Positions 53,001 through 57,608 of a stretch of 64,000 nt of DNA are shown piece after piece. A program made the translations under genes and the position numbers. The notes under the pieces are model-generated. The model did no database searches and was not told the DNA's origin. It worked only from the letters and a program-made list of their open reading frames with translations. The number at the start of each line of letters is the position of its first letter. The stretch's first letter is position 1. The stretch spans positions 14,942,200-15,006,199 of the forward strand of contig LR990052.1 of the NCBI GenBank assembly GCA_905147135.1. The letters are read 5' to 3'. Origin of the DNA: Blastobasis lacticolella. Taxonomy: Eukaryota > Arthropoda > Insecta > Lepidoptera > Blastobasidae.

Positions 53001-53688
53001 ATGTTGGAATCTTGTACTGTACTTGTATGTACTGAGCTAAGATTGGCATAAGTTTAAAGACAAAAGTGTGGTAAAGTCTAGAAAATAAATGTACTAGACT
53101 TTATCATAAAACGTTATTAACAATCTATCGTCACGTATCACTATAGTTAATCTAAACATATTTTGTTTGTATTGTTTTTAAATTTTACCACAAAATACAT
53201 GGATATATTAATTACACTATCAACTTGACATAACAATACATTTCTTAAGAATATAGGTTTCAAATTTGAACTTAAAGCTTGCGTGGCTCTTTCACAGCAT
53301 GATAAAGTTCGGAGATAGATGAGAACAATTTGAAACATTTGAGAACGCTTTACTAAAGACAACTTAAACTTACCAATCTTGGACAAGAAGTATCATAGAG
53401 TCGATCATACAATACGTCTTTCGACTCGTAGTTCTTAAGGATCTTTGGCCTTACGATTTTATGCAGTTTCTTATGGCAATGTGTAGTTGGCATTTCTTTG
53501 TTGCACTCATGGTGATCAATTGGGCACACTTTCACTCCATTTATTGGCAAATCATTGATCACTCCGTTTATCGGCAAATCATTGCTCACTCCGTTTACCG
53601 GCAAAGCATTTACCAGGTCGTGATTTGGAACTATTGGGACAACAGATAGCTCACTGATAGCTGAATCCTGGAGCACGACTGGAGCCAT
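22936..53688 (-). CDS. NOS: Nitric oxide synthase, whole gene (21 coding exons)
   Basis: Makes nitric oxide and citrulline from L-arginine, O2 and NADPH as a homodimer switched on by Ca2+/calmodulin. Joining 21 exons at GT-AG sites in matching phase gives 1,218 codons plus stop (3,657 nt), close to the length known for other lepidopteran NOS. Order: leader 1-105, oxygenase about 106-487, calmodulin helix about 510-533, FMN domain about 537-750, FAD domain about 800-1030, NADPH domain about 1031-1185, tail. Key residues seen: zinc C109/C114, heme C195, substrate E372, TETGKS (544-549), RFYSISSS (971-978), [10 protein letters not shown] (1046-1055), YVCGD (1144-1148). There is no PDZ domain. 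The FMN control insert is present, pointing to a calcium-dependent enzyme. Introns range from 82 to 5,621 bp. The largest lie in the 5' half and carry most of the repeats. No frameshift or internal stop was found. Confidence 0.97.
23261..23452 (-). CDS. NOS: NOS exon 20: NADPH-binding domain, distal part
   Basis: Residues 1119-1182, phase 0 at both ends. It contains HFYVCGD, the conserved nicotinamide-binding CGD, and a K.MAEDVHQ helix. Acceptor TCCCTTAG, donor AAG|GTAGGT. The methionine at its first codon is internal, not a start. Confidence 0.95.
23535..23805 (-). CDS. NOS: NOS exon 19: NADPH-binding domain, proximal part
   Basis: Residues 1028(split)-1118. It shows the [13 protein letters not shown] pyrophosphate loop (1046-1058) and FFGCR (1079-1083), followed by a YREE helix, as in cytochrome P450 reductase-like enzymes. 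Acceptor ATTTTAG, donor AAG|GTACGA. Confidence 0.96.
23896..23983 (-). CDS. NOS: NOS exon 18: FAD domain
   Basis: Residues 999(split)-1027 plus two bases of S1028. Reads [14 protein letters not shown], the GVCS segment near the FAD pyrophosphate. Shortest exon (88 bp). Acceptor CAAACAG, donor AAG|GTATAT. Confidence 0.93.
24280..24490 (-). CDS. NOS: NOS exon 17: FAD-binding motif
   Basis: Residues 929-998 plus one base. It contains [10 protein letters not shown] (R971-S978), the FAD-binding arginine-tyrosine-serine motif, then [11 protein letters not shown]. Much richer in GC than the surrounding introns. Acceptor ACATTAG, donor AAG|GTCAGT. It has no long frame of its own because its flanks stop early, so it is easily missed. 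Confidence 0.94.
24530..24563. repeat. 34-bp palindrome in NOS intron 16
   Basis: tctcattttagattgta / tacaatataaaatgaga: 17-bp arms with one mismatched pair and no loop, 40 bp upstream of exon 17 on the transcript. It may cover the branch-point region. Confidence 0.8.
24708..24877 (-). CDS. NOS: NOS exon 16: reductase connecting domain
   Basis: Residues 872(split)-928. Contains [22 protein letters not shown], the connecting-domain helix with the conserved D.T.PP motif. Acceptor TTTTCCTAG, donor ACG|GTAAGT. Confidence 0.95.
25233..25386 (-). CDS. NOS: NOS exon 15: start of FAD domain
   Basis: Residues 821-871 plus one base. [13 protein letters not shown] is the conserved PGDH.G...N strand of the FAD module. 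Acceptor ATATTACAG, donor GTG|GTAAGT. Confidence 0.95.
25729..25977 (-). CDS. NOS: NOS exon 14: FMN-FAD hinge
   Basis: Residues 738-820, phase 0 at both ends. It begins [14 protein letters not shown], closing the FMN domain, and ends [12 protein letters not shown], opening the FAD domain. Acceptor TTTCTAG. The donor AAG|GTACAC is off consensus after the GTA. Confidence 0.94.
27203..27432 (-). CDS. NOS: NOS exon 13: FMN-binding core
   Basis: Residues 661(split)-737. Contains [16 protein letters not shown], the FMN isoalloxazine-binding loop, and GGERI...GDEMCGQ. Acceptor TGTCACAG, donor AAC|GTGAGT. Confidence 0.96.
27786..27960 (-). CDS. NOS: NOS exon 12: FMN-domain control insert
   Basis: Residues 603-660 plus one base. 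It starts [14 protein letters not shown] and continues with a serine- and lysine-rich stretch. This sits where calcium-dependent NOS isoforms carry the autoinhibitory insert lacking in the inducible form. Acceptor CTTTCAAG, donor AAG|GTATGC. Confidence 0.92.
28116..28220 (-). CDS. NOS: NOS exon 11: FMN phosphate-binding region
   Basis: Residues 568-602. [15 protein letters not shown] is the conserved FMN loop. The donor GTG|GTGAGA makes the last residue V602, where relatives usually have glutamate (NGEEFG or NGEKFG). Using the GT three bases earlier would delete that residue instead. Confidence 0.93.
28307..28546 (-). CDS. NOS: NOS exon 10: calmodulin helix and FMN P-loop
   Basis: Residues 488-567. 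[19 protein letters not shown] (511-529) is a basic amphipathic helix with bulky residues at 1-5-8-14 type spacing, the calmodulin site that links oxygenase to reductase. YATETGKS (542-549) is the FMN phosphate loop. Acceptor CACACAG; the donor CAG|GTATTT is weak beyond +4. Confidence 0.96.
28739..28853 (-). CDS. NOS: NOS exon 9: pterin site and dimer contact
   Basis: Residues 449(split)-487. [14 protein letters not shown] then ITPVFHQEM: the tryptophan-rich segment packs against tetrahydrobiopterin, and FHQEM lies at the dimer interface. Acceptor CTGCGCAG. The donor CAG|GTTATG is non-canonical after GT. Confidence 0.94.
29394..30070. mobile_element. Foldback element F, copy 1, with internal LINE tail
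   Basis: Left arm (about 29394-29520) and right arm (about 29955-30070) are reverse complements, sharing the words gacccacaaaacgttggtct, aatctactttgtag and ggcgcc. A second copy with the same arms is at 44005-44480. The interior carries a 12-bp hairpin (29526-29554) and a family D LINE 3' end (29735-29956). It lies in NOS intron 8. Confidence 0.8.
29735..29956 (-). pseudogene. LINE ORF2 C-terminus, family D
   Basis: The minus frame contains [19 protein letters not shown] followed by [11 protein letters not shown], the standard C-terminal signature of Jockey/CR1-like lepidopteran LINEs. Only about 65 codons remain. Diverged copies are at 10838-10975 and 37596-37766. Confidence 0.75.
30558..30708 (-). 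pseudogene. LINE ORF2 tail, minus strand
   Basis: The minus frame reads [18 protein letters not shown] ending [13 protein letters not shown] and a stop, a typical RTE-like C-terminus. It stands back to back with the plus-strand tail at 30722-30825. Confidence 0.7.
30722..30825 (+). pseudogene. LINE ORF2 tail, plus strand
   Basis: Encodes DLVKITGTS...NRPLWRSE then, past a stop, ASSG and a gatgatga tail. It is a diverged sister of the intact end at 48688-48831. Confidence 0.65.
31667..31848 (-). CDS. NOS: NOS exon 8: oxygenase core
   Basis: Residues 389-448 plus two bases. [18 protein letters not shown] and [16 protein letters not shown] are near-invariant oxygenase strands close to heme and pterin. 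Acceptor AATTATGCAG, donor GCG|GTGAGT. Confidence 0.96.
32695..32785 (+). repeat. Repeat family B, 5' fragment
   Basis: Diverged first third of family B (gtgaccatggtgattggtagaat...). Lies in NOS intron 7. Confidence 0.5.
33120..33294 (-). CDS. NOS: NOS exon 7: arginine-binding site
   Basis: Residues 330(split)-388. Contains [20 protein letters not shown] and [10 protein letters not shown], in which E372 binds the guanidinium of arginine and W367 lies over the heme. Acceptor TTTGCCACCAG. The donor GAG|GTTTGT lacks the usual purine at +3. The long frame running past this exon to 32829 is intron. Confidence 0.95.
33515..33642 (-). repeat. tRNA-derived SINE A, internally deleted
   Basis: Contains the 3' block (cttgg.gttaatgtcccggttgtgctc...) fused to the middle block (ttttccctcaccgtaagagcatc...). 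The tRNA-like head is missing. Confidence 0.75.
34318..34858 (-). repeat. tRNA-derived SINE A interrupted by a MITE
   Basis: Full-length SINE on the minus strand: tRNA-like head at 34795-34858 with box B (ggattcgaacccgg on the plus strand), body, and 3' block at 34318-34400. It is split by the 207-bp element at 34470-34676. In NOS intron 6. Confidence 0.85.
34470..34676. mobile_element. MITE with 67-bp inverted repeats, nested in a SINE
   Basis: Ends are ggggtctaaaaaggccacat and its complement; the arms match over about 67 bp with few differences, closing on cacaaacttatctg. A partial inverse copy of the inner half is at 62706-62820. Flanks show an imperfect repeat (ctggatca / gtggtca), so a roughly 8-bp target duplication as in hAT elements is possible. 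Confidence 0.85.
35452..35587 (+). repeat. Repeat family B, 3' half
   Basis: Covers gaaaatgggcagcagcg through cctgcagtgga and a short gatga. In NOS intron 6. Confidence 0.75.
36896..37025. repeat. Common lepidopteran dispersed repeat
   Basis: Contains ctgtctgttcgcgataaactc and aaaactactgaacgga followed by ggttttcaccaatag, a widely repeated sequence type in moth and butterfly introns. Related words occur near 3105-3190. Confidence 0.5.
37371..37510 (-). CDS. NOS: NOS exon 6: oxygenase
   Basis: Residues 284-329 plus two bases. [20 protein letters not shown] and PELFEIP-like [10 protein letters not shown] are conserved oxygenase strands. Acceptor TTGTTGCAG, donor GAC|GTAAGT. Confidence 0.95.
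37596..37766 (+). pseudogene. LINE ORF2 tail, family D, with stop
   Basis: The plus strand encodes [13 protein letters not shown], a stop, then [20 protein letters not shown], so the copy is dead. In NOS intron 5. Confidence 0.7.
37797..38168 (-). repeat. tRNA-derived SINE A, diverged
   Basis: 3' block at the left, tRNA-like head with box B (gcggttcgaacccggt) at about 38108-38168. A short aattaccttacctatta duplication interrupts the body. Confidence 0.8.
39058..39440 (+). pseudogene. RTE-type LINE ORF2 C-terminal fragment
   Basis: A plus frame from about 39170 gives [21 protein letters not shown] and [16 protein letters not shown], the RTE C-terminal signature. Just upstream, other frames give [20 protein letters not shown] words, so at least one frameshift exists. 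In NOS intron 5. Confidence 0.75.
40701..41063 (+). repeat. tRNA-derived SINE A, full length
   Basis: Head gtcggtggccgagcggttag carries box A (TGGCCGAGCGG), and gaattcgaatcccgc matches box B. A body of about 290 bp and a gataatgatgatgagc tail follow. Pol III-type promoter; copies in both orientations across the window. Confidence 0.9.
41116..41257 (-). CDS. NOS: NOS exon 5: oxygenase
   Basis: Residues 236(split)-283. [20 protein letters not shown] and [12 protein letters not shown]...GDP form the heme-distal sheet of all NOS. Acceptor TTCTTGCAG, donor GAG|GTGAGT. Confidence 0.96.
41950..42525. repeat. gggttccg-type dispersed element
   Basis: Begins tttttagggttccgcag and ends acggaaccgtacactgttcg..ggccccaac...ccgtttttt, the paired ends of a repeat class common in Lepidoptera. 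The interior has no coding frame. In NOS intron 4. Confidence 0.5.
42554..42645 (-). CDS. NOS: NOS exon 4: oxygenase
   Basis: Residues 206-235 plus two bases. Reads [20 protein letters not shown] then [11 protein letters not shown]. Acceptor CCCATCAG. The donor AG|GTGCGG is off consensus at +4. Confidence 0.95.
43677..43720. repeat. 14-bp-arm hairpin
   Basis: tccgataatatcat / atgataatatcgga, perfect, 16-nt loop in which gtaca / tgta can extend the stem. In NOS intron 3. Confidence 0.8.
44005..44480. mobile_element. Foldback element F, copy 2
   Basis: Arms of about 150-190 bp (44050-44205 and 44295-44480) are reverse complements, sharing tactttgta.ata..ttttgtgccg, tatagactgt.agggtgac and ccactttgtagcgata. 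The centre is under 100 bp. Same family as 29394-30070, here without the LINE insertion. In NOS intron 3. Confidence 0.85.
44923..44956. repeat. Perfect 15-bp-arm hairpin
   Basis: agcggccacagtagt, loop acgg, actactgtggccgct. GC-rich and exact in an AT-rich intron. Confidence 0.9.
45379..45483 (+). repeat. tRNA-derived SINE A, 3' end only
   Basis: Matches the last 105 bp of the copy at 40701-41063 (ctgtaattacctgatctgcc... to gaagatcat). Confidence 0.8.
46805..46908 (+). repeat. Repeat family C, 5' fragment
   Basis: Diverged head of family C immediately before the fuller copy, so two copies lie in tandem. Confidence 0.5.
46909..47335 (+). repeat. Repeat family C, copy 3
   Basis: Nearly full length, ending gaattttccgccgcttgatatcctc-like as in 17486-17949. 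In NOS intron 3. Confidence 0.8.
47424..47558. mobile_element. Short foldback element between family C copies
   Basis: Arms 47424-47469 and 47510-47558 are reverse complements over about 45 bp (gtagtgtatgcaactg...aaaacactcgtgtc) with small differences. An inner tatcatac / gtatgata stem sits in the loop. Separates family C copies 3 and 4. Confidence 0.8.
47616..47883 (+). repeat. Repeat family C, copy 4, internally deleted
   Basis: Has the family head and tail but lacks the GC-rich central block. Confidence 0.7.
48121..48222. mobile_element. About 100-bp MITE, copy 1 (next to NOS exon 3)
   Basis: aatagcgacctacccataac at the left pairs with ggttatgggcaggtcgatatt at the right, and a central gcgtct/agacgc stem is present. 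A diverged copy is at 49190-49285, on the other side of exons 2 and 3. Confidence 0.75.
48267..48429 (-). CDS. NOS: NOS exon 3: heme cysteine
   Basis: Residues 151(split)-205. Contains [12 protein letters not shown] and [21 protein letters not shown]195 in RNASRCIGR is the axial heme thiolate. GC-rich. Acceptor CACACGGCAG, with few pyrimidines; donor CAG|GTCAGT. Confidence 0.96.
48688..48831 (+). pseudogene. LINE ORF2 C-terminus with GAT tail
   Basis: An open 47-codon plus frame reads [20 protein letters not shown], then [20 protein letters not shown] and stop, followed by a gatgat microsatellite (48833-48849). 5'-truncated. In NOS intron 2. Confidence 0.75.
48980..49116 (-). CDS. NOS: NOS exon 2: zinc motif
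   Basis: Residues 106-150 plus two bases. [14 protein letters not shown] holds the CX4C pair C109/C114, which in NOS dimers shares one zinc across the interface. [20 protein letters not shown] follows. Strongly GC-rich. Acceptor TTTCTGCCCCCAG, donor GAG|GTGAGA. The overlapping longer open frames are shadows. Confidence 0.95.
49190..49285. mobile_element. About 100-bp MITE, copy 2
   Basis: Shares gctaacattgctatg.gtgtct..agagacact and the tcgacctacc end with copy 1 at 48121-48222, but the right arm is worn. Confidence 0.6.
49432..49502 (+). repeat. Repeat family B, 3' fragment
   Basis: aacccgcctgccaagcgtggag then the tail with ctgcagtggact...gtgatgatat; an internal 20-25 bp is missing. Confidence 0.7.
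50110..50245 (-). repeat. Repeat family E, inverse copy
   Basis: Reverse complement of the repeat at 10021-10192 (gcggtgactgcttaccatcaggcag...). In NOS intron 1. Confidence 0.65.
50246..52249. other. NOS intron 1, unassigned part
   Basis: No exon or complete repeat recognised. A 10-bp hairpin (ctgcactgtc / gacagtgcag, loop tttt) is at 51090-51113. At about 52128-52195 the sequence resembles the end of the minisatellite region at 1870-1935. Confidence 0.4.
52250..52591 (-). repeat. tRNA-derived SINE A, full length
   Basis: Minus orientation; tRNA-like head at about 52520-52591 with box B (gaattcgaacccgg) and box A (ccgctgggcc). In NOS intron 1. Confidence 0.88.
53374..53688 (-). CDS. NOS: NOS exon 1: start codon and leader
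   Basis: Residues 1-105. ATG at 53688 in GCAAAATGG, the first ATG downstream of the predicted start site, hence this start. The leader has three 9-residue repeats (residues 26-52, ending in LPVNGV or LPINGV), then a Cys/His-rich stretch (CPIDHHEC...THCHKKLHK) and a lysine-rich segment leading into [14 protein letters not shown], where homology to other NOS begins. Donor TTG|GTAAGT, phase 0. Confidence 0.9.
53533..53613 (-). repeat. NOS: 27-bp tandem repeat in the NOS leader
   Basis: Three in-frame copies encoding [18 protein letters not shown] and INDLPINGV. Copies 2 and 3 differ by very few bases, so the last duplication looks recent. Confidence 0.9.
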
Positions 53689-53812
53689 TTTGCGAGGCAC
53701 GAGCAGCTGCAGACCACTCTGAAGATGTTTGTTTATTTTACTTGTCACGTATTAGTGTTAGTTAGTTTTTAATAACAAAGACTTTAAGAGCAGCACGCGG
53801 CCGCGGGCGTAC

Positions 53813-53845
53813 TGATCTTCTAAACGAGTTACCAGTGTATATATA
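53813..53845 (-). promoter_or_regulatory. NOS: NOS core promoter: TATA box and TCAGT initiator
   Basis: On the minus strand TATATATA (53845-53838) precedes TCAGT (53815-53811), with the predicted start A at 53813, 32 bp downstream of the first T. The 125-nt leader down to the ATG has no other ATG and needs no intron. A GC-rich patch (gcggccgcgggc) follows the start site. More distant alternative promoters cannot be excluded. Confidence 0.6.
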
Positions 53846-54580
53846 ACAGTTTTATCTTTACTTTGTTTTTCGCAAATACGAAGTGTATCTTGATGCGGTC
53901 TGAGCGACTTACGAGCTGACGCTTTGAGCACGCATCATGATGCTAACGAACTTGAAAATGTTGGCAAGGATATGAGTTAGCTTATCGCTTTTCCAACCGT
54001 AACTCTTAAAGCAATGCTTTGTCGCAGAATTTGATACATCGGAGTTCAAGCTTTTTGTCTTCGTACCCCAGACTTGATAGACAGACCCAGACAAACCTGT
54101 AACTAGGCAGTTAGAGAGTGTGAATATTAAATTGGTCCGCATTTTATCAATCCGAAGTGTCGAAGATTCCTCTAAGTTTTGCCGCGTTTAGAAAGAAATA
54201 ACATGCATTGACAATAAAAATACGATTACACGATAAAATACACAGGAAGACTACAAAGCGCCGATGTAAGTAAGTACCTGTACAATGTATATAATGTAAT
54301 TGTGGTGGTGTGTTTGTGTAAAAAGGACCTCACTCTGCATTATGCCCCAGCATGAACCCGAGCGCTGGTTTTCAGTGAGACATGCTGAGCGAGGCACGAA
54401 CAAAATGTAGAAAATACAAATTCATACTAATACCTAATATGTTATTTAATTTATATATTTCATCACACCCATGAGGCCCATATTTATACAAATACACATA
54501 TACAAATTATTATAAATTAATACGTACAACTTTAAACTTAATATCTACACTTCACATAACTTTAGTTCCTTTCTACTTCT

Positions 54581-54902
54581 TTAAAGTCGTTTCGGCGCCA
54601 CCGGAAACCTTACGTCGCCCACTAAATCGCCAGAACACCACACCTTTCGGGCAACTCCAAATCTGCAGTGGGAATCAGCGCCACGAACTGTACGTTCATG
54701 GCGTGACTCCAAGAGATGGACCCTCATGAGGTATTGTTTGACTAATCGAATGTGCTCCACCACGTCCTTCGCCGTCACCTTGTAATGATGGCGGGACAGG
54801 TAGAGCGCCGTCGTCGGTGTCGCAGAGCGTAGCCGTAGGTTGGGCCCGGGTACTGCGGTGGTGTGACAGTTCTGAGCAGCACGATGTCTACACTTCTTCT
54901 AG
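54581..54902 (-). pseudogene. Possible retroelement gag-like remnant
   Basis: About 106 open codons after a TAG, without an ATG, in a GC-rich island of an AT-rich region. Reads ALYLSRHHYKVTAKDVVEHI, then YLMRVHLLESRHERTV and ends FPVAPKRL. The DVVEHI...LESRH arrangement recalls the C-terminal region of insect retroelement gag-like proteins. The call is from pattern only and could be wrong. Confidence 0.3.
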
Positions 54903-55917
54903 ACAGTGACAAATCCATCCTCATCATTGTCCAAGGCGGGGGTACATGGTAGCGTCAATGCCGCTGCTAATATATAAATAAACGACTTATGCTTGTTGTT
55001 GTTATTGTGAAAGATGTGCAGTATACACGTAGTTGGCCGGTGCCCGTTAAATGGACCCCGGTCGAGTACGTCTCTGTGCTCCGTAGCCCACCTGCGCCAT
55101 AACATAACGTAACCAGACAGGGGCGCACGCGACTAACGCAAAACACACTTCACATGTTCGCCGAAATTTTGGCAAATCTTTTGCCGGGACTTTGGTCGAC
55201 CCTCTACATTCTTGCCTTTTAGGGATGTGGCTTACCACACCTTTGTTAAAAGATACGATATTCCATCGATATATCGGTGTAATTTCGCTAATCTGGTAGA
55301 TTCTGCTGTAAACAGGGTCGCAGATGTGATAGCATATCATGGTCAAGTGTACCCTGAACCTGTTACGAGAAAAAGCGCTAGGAAGAAAAATATAAAAACG
55401 ATACATCGGTCATAGGGTAAATCAAATTTTTTTCTTCGTAGCAGTGTTGTTTTATTGTACATTTTGTTTTATTGTCACACAAACTGATCGAACTCGATCG
55501 AATGGCGTGAGGAGTTTCCCGCGGTCCGAACTTTATGTATAAAGGCCGCTATTCTGGTAAAATTACATTCACCTATTTAGCGGAAACCTGTTACTTGTTC
55601 AGGACATAGTATGACACTCGGACAGAATGAAGCTTCCTATCACTGAAATATTTCTAAATACGTTCAGTAGTCTTCTGTGATTTTTCAATCTTCACAGCGC
55701 ACTTACGTTACTTGTCGGAACTACTTGTGCGGTATTTGTAGTTTAGCCTATACAATATGTAGATAATAGATGTTATTTATCCATTTTTATGGCCTTAGAT
55801 AACATTGAAGTAGCTAAAATTATAATTTACTTATTGAGATTACGAGGTCAAAACTCAGCTAAAAGTGCTCATTGCGTCAGTTTTGACCTCCTCAGTCATT
55901 CTTATTCAAAGTCTCCA
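54903..55917. other. Upstream intergenic stretch, unassigned
   Basis: Moderately GC-rich to about 55220, then AT-rich. Open frames of about 70-120 codons on both strands near 55047-55415 have no recognisable motif. Confidence 0.35.
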
Positions 55918-56224
55918 GGGAGCGTCGGTGGCCGAGCGGTTAGGGTATTCGGCTCGTAAGCGAAACGTACCGGGTTCGATTCCCGCTGCGGCCATGTACC
56001 AATGACTCTTATCTGAGTACTTGCATTAGTTGAATGAAAAAAACCGATGCTCTTACGGTCGAAACCTGCACATTCAGGCGACTGAATGTGTAAACATGAT
56101 CCTATCTGGTCGGGTTCCCCTGGTAGCAGGGTCACAGAGGTTAGATGGCAGCCGCTAAACTGTAATTACCTGATCGGCCAAATCCTGGATCATGGTCAAG
56201 GCGGGACCCGGCCTTTCGTGCGCA
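55918..56224 (+). repeat. tRNA-derived SINE A, nearly full length
   Basis: Best-preserved tRNA-like head in the window: box A TGGCCGAGCGG at 55929-55939 and box B gggttcgattccc at 55972-55984. The body is slightly deleted near 56055 and the 3' end is cut short at tcgtgcgc. Confidence 0.9.
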
Positions 56225-56329
56225 GTTACAGTTATTGGGTTAGCACACCACGTTTAGACACCACGTTAGCGATCTCCATGCCAATTAAATGGACGATTTG
56301 AACCGTAACAGCCCAGCGTGAGACATCTC

Positions 56330-56575
56330 GAATAACATTGGAGAGGCTCGTCGCATTGGTCACGTGCTGCTTATGCAGCACTGGCTTATGCCCCAGAGAT
56401 AGTGAGAAATAGGTGGCTAAACCTGTTGGTATTAGGAAGTACCCCGAGAGAACCAGAAGAACCGATTTGCATTACTTAGTGGACTTGGGAGCCAAAGTTA
56501 AAAACAGAGGAAATAAATTTAAAAAGGACCTATAGGTACTCTGGCAGAGGCAAGATTGACCGCCTGGACGATTCT
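56330..56575 (+). pseudogene. Degenerate RTE-type LINE tail
   Basis: Scattered frames give cattggtcacgtgctg (IGHVL) and ..RWLNLLVLGS..PREPEEP.., followed by a degenerate RKIDRLDDS-like end. Compare 17192-17425. Heavily worn. Confidence 0.45.
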
Positions 56576-56652
56576 TGATCCAACAATTACTACTTAACTT
56601 ACCTACCTACCTTACTACAAACTTAATAATATCTATAATTGGCTCACTGTTT

Positions 56653-56681
56653 TTAATAAAAATAAATAATAATAATAATAA
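56653..56681. repeat. (TAA)n tract at the 5' side of the R4/Dong element
   Basis: Run of taa/ataa repeats that stops exactly where the GC-rich 5' end of the LINE begins. Dong-type elements are known to insert in TAA repeats. Confidence 0.85.
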
Positions 56682-57189
56682 CCCCGCCACTGTATCTCCA
56701 CGTTGTCGTCGTGGCGGGGCTTGCGTGACCCAATGACTCTTAGAGCTATGCCGGTAGAGCCACTCATGCCGGACAGGTCTAAGGCGAGGATCCAGACTAA
56801 GAGAGATACAACCTAAGCCAAGGTGGTACAGCATACGCCGAAGGCTGCGTGGCTAGGAGGGAGTCTAGCCGTTAGTATGCTGACTCTGGGAACCGGGGGA
56901 CACCCAGTTTTAACTACCCTTGCCACGGTGAACGCAGGGCTATGCCGTGGTTGACGTCCAGTCCCTCGCTACCCGTGGGACGAAAATGAGAAAATCAATA
57001 AGAATAAAAAATTAAAACGCTGCCCAGTCTACAACTGTTGCGGCAACATCATCATCATCACCTACACAAAACTCAACCGCATCCTCACCAATATCATCTA
57101 CTTGTAGTATATTTCAATCACCCAGCTCATCACCTCATTCATATCAGCACCACTATGGATCTTCATCCCGATCCATTACTGTATCACCA

Positions 57190-57465
57190 GTGTCATTCGA
57201 TGTTGCACATGAAGCTTTCGCGAATTCTCATGTGCCCACCGTTGACATCACCAGCCCTACGCTGATATCGGAAACGAACTCGTTAAATTGCGTAGACCAT
57301 AACACACAAACATCATTTACAATCACTAACACACCAGGAAGAAGTGTTTTGCAGGAAATGCTTCCTGCAACCACTATTGCTGGAAAAAGTAGACAACGGA
57401 TGAAATGGACGAATGAAATAAACATAGAGCTCCTCTGTTGCTACTATATAAGCGAGAACGCTTAA
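57190..57465 (+). pseudogene. N-terminal part of the R4/Dong ORF, broken
   Basis: Frame +1 relative to the main ORF. Ends GKSRQRMKWTNEINIELLCC followed by YYISENA and a stop; the KWT.E.N..L..YY pattern is typical just before the RT of this clade. Stops in all frames separate it from the RT part. Confidence 0.6.
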
Positions 57466-57608
57466 AACAATCAATTTTAACAACCCTTATTAATACTCCC
57501 ATTGGCGAGAGTGTTAATAATGTACGAGAACCACACATCTCACTCCCACTAAGTACGATATTAATCAAACTATCACAACCCCAACACAATCAATGGCCAC
57601 CAAAGTAA

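Noticed and set aside
53353..53748. NOS start at the upstream non-ATG codon of the same frame (20 extra residues)
   Set aside because: The extension begins at ACG-type sequence; the ATG at 53688 has a good context and is the first ATG after the predicted start site.
53909..54142. 77-codon minus frame upstream of NOS (MRTNLIFTLSN...)
   Set aside because: It lies upstream of the predicted start site and has no motif; the hydrophobic start alone is not enough to call a secreted protein.
55929..55984. tRNA gene
   Set aside because: Box A and box B are present, but the sequence continues into a SINE body shared with several copies and does not fold as a complete tRNA.
56682..56800. HDV-like or hammerhead ribozyme at the LINE 5' end
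   Set aside because: A 9-bp stem is clear, but I could not place the remaining helices or the hammerhead core words (CTGATGA, GAAA), so it is kept only as a question.
57038..57265. His-rich plus-strand ORF (MRQHHHHHLHK...)
   Set aside because: Result of a catcat-rich part of the LINE 5' region read in the wrong frame.
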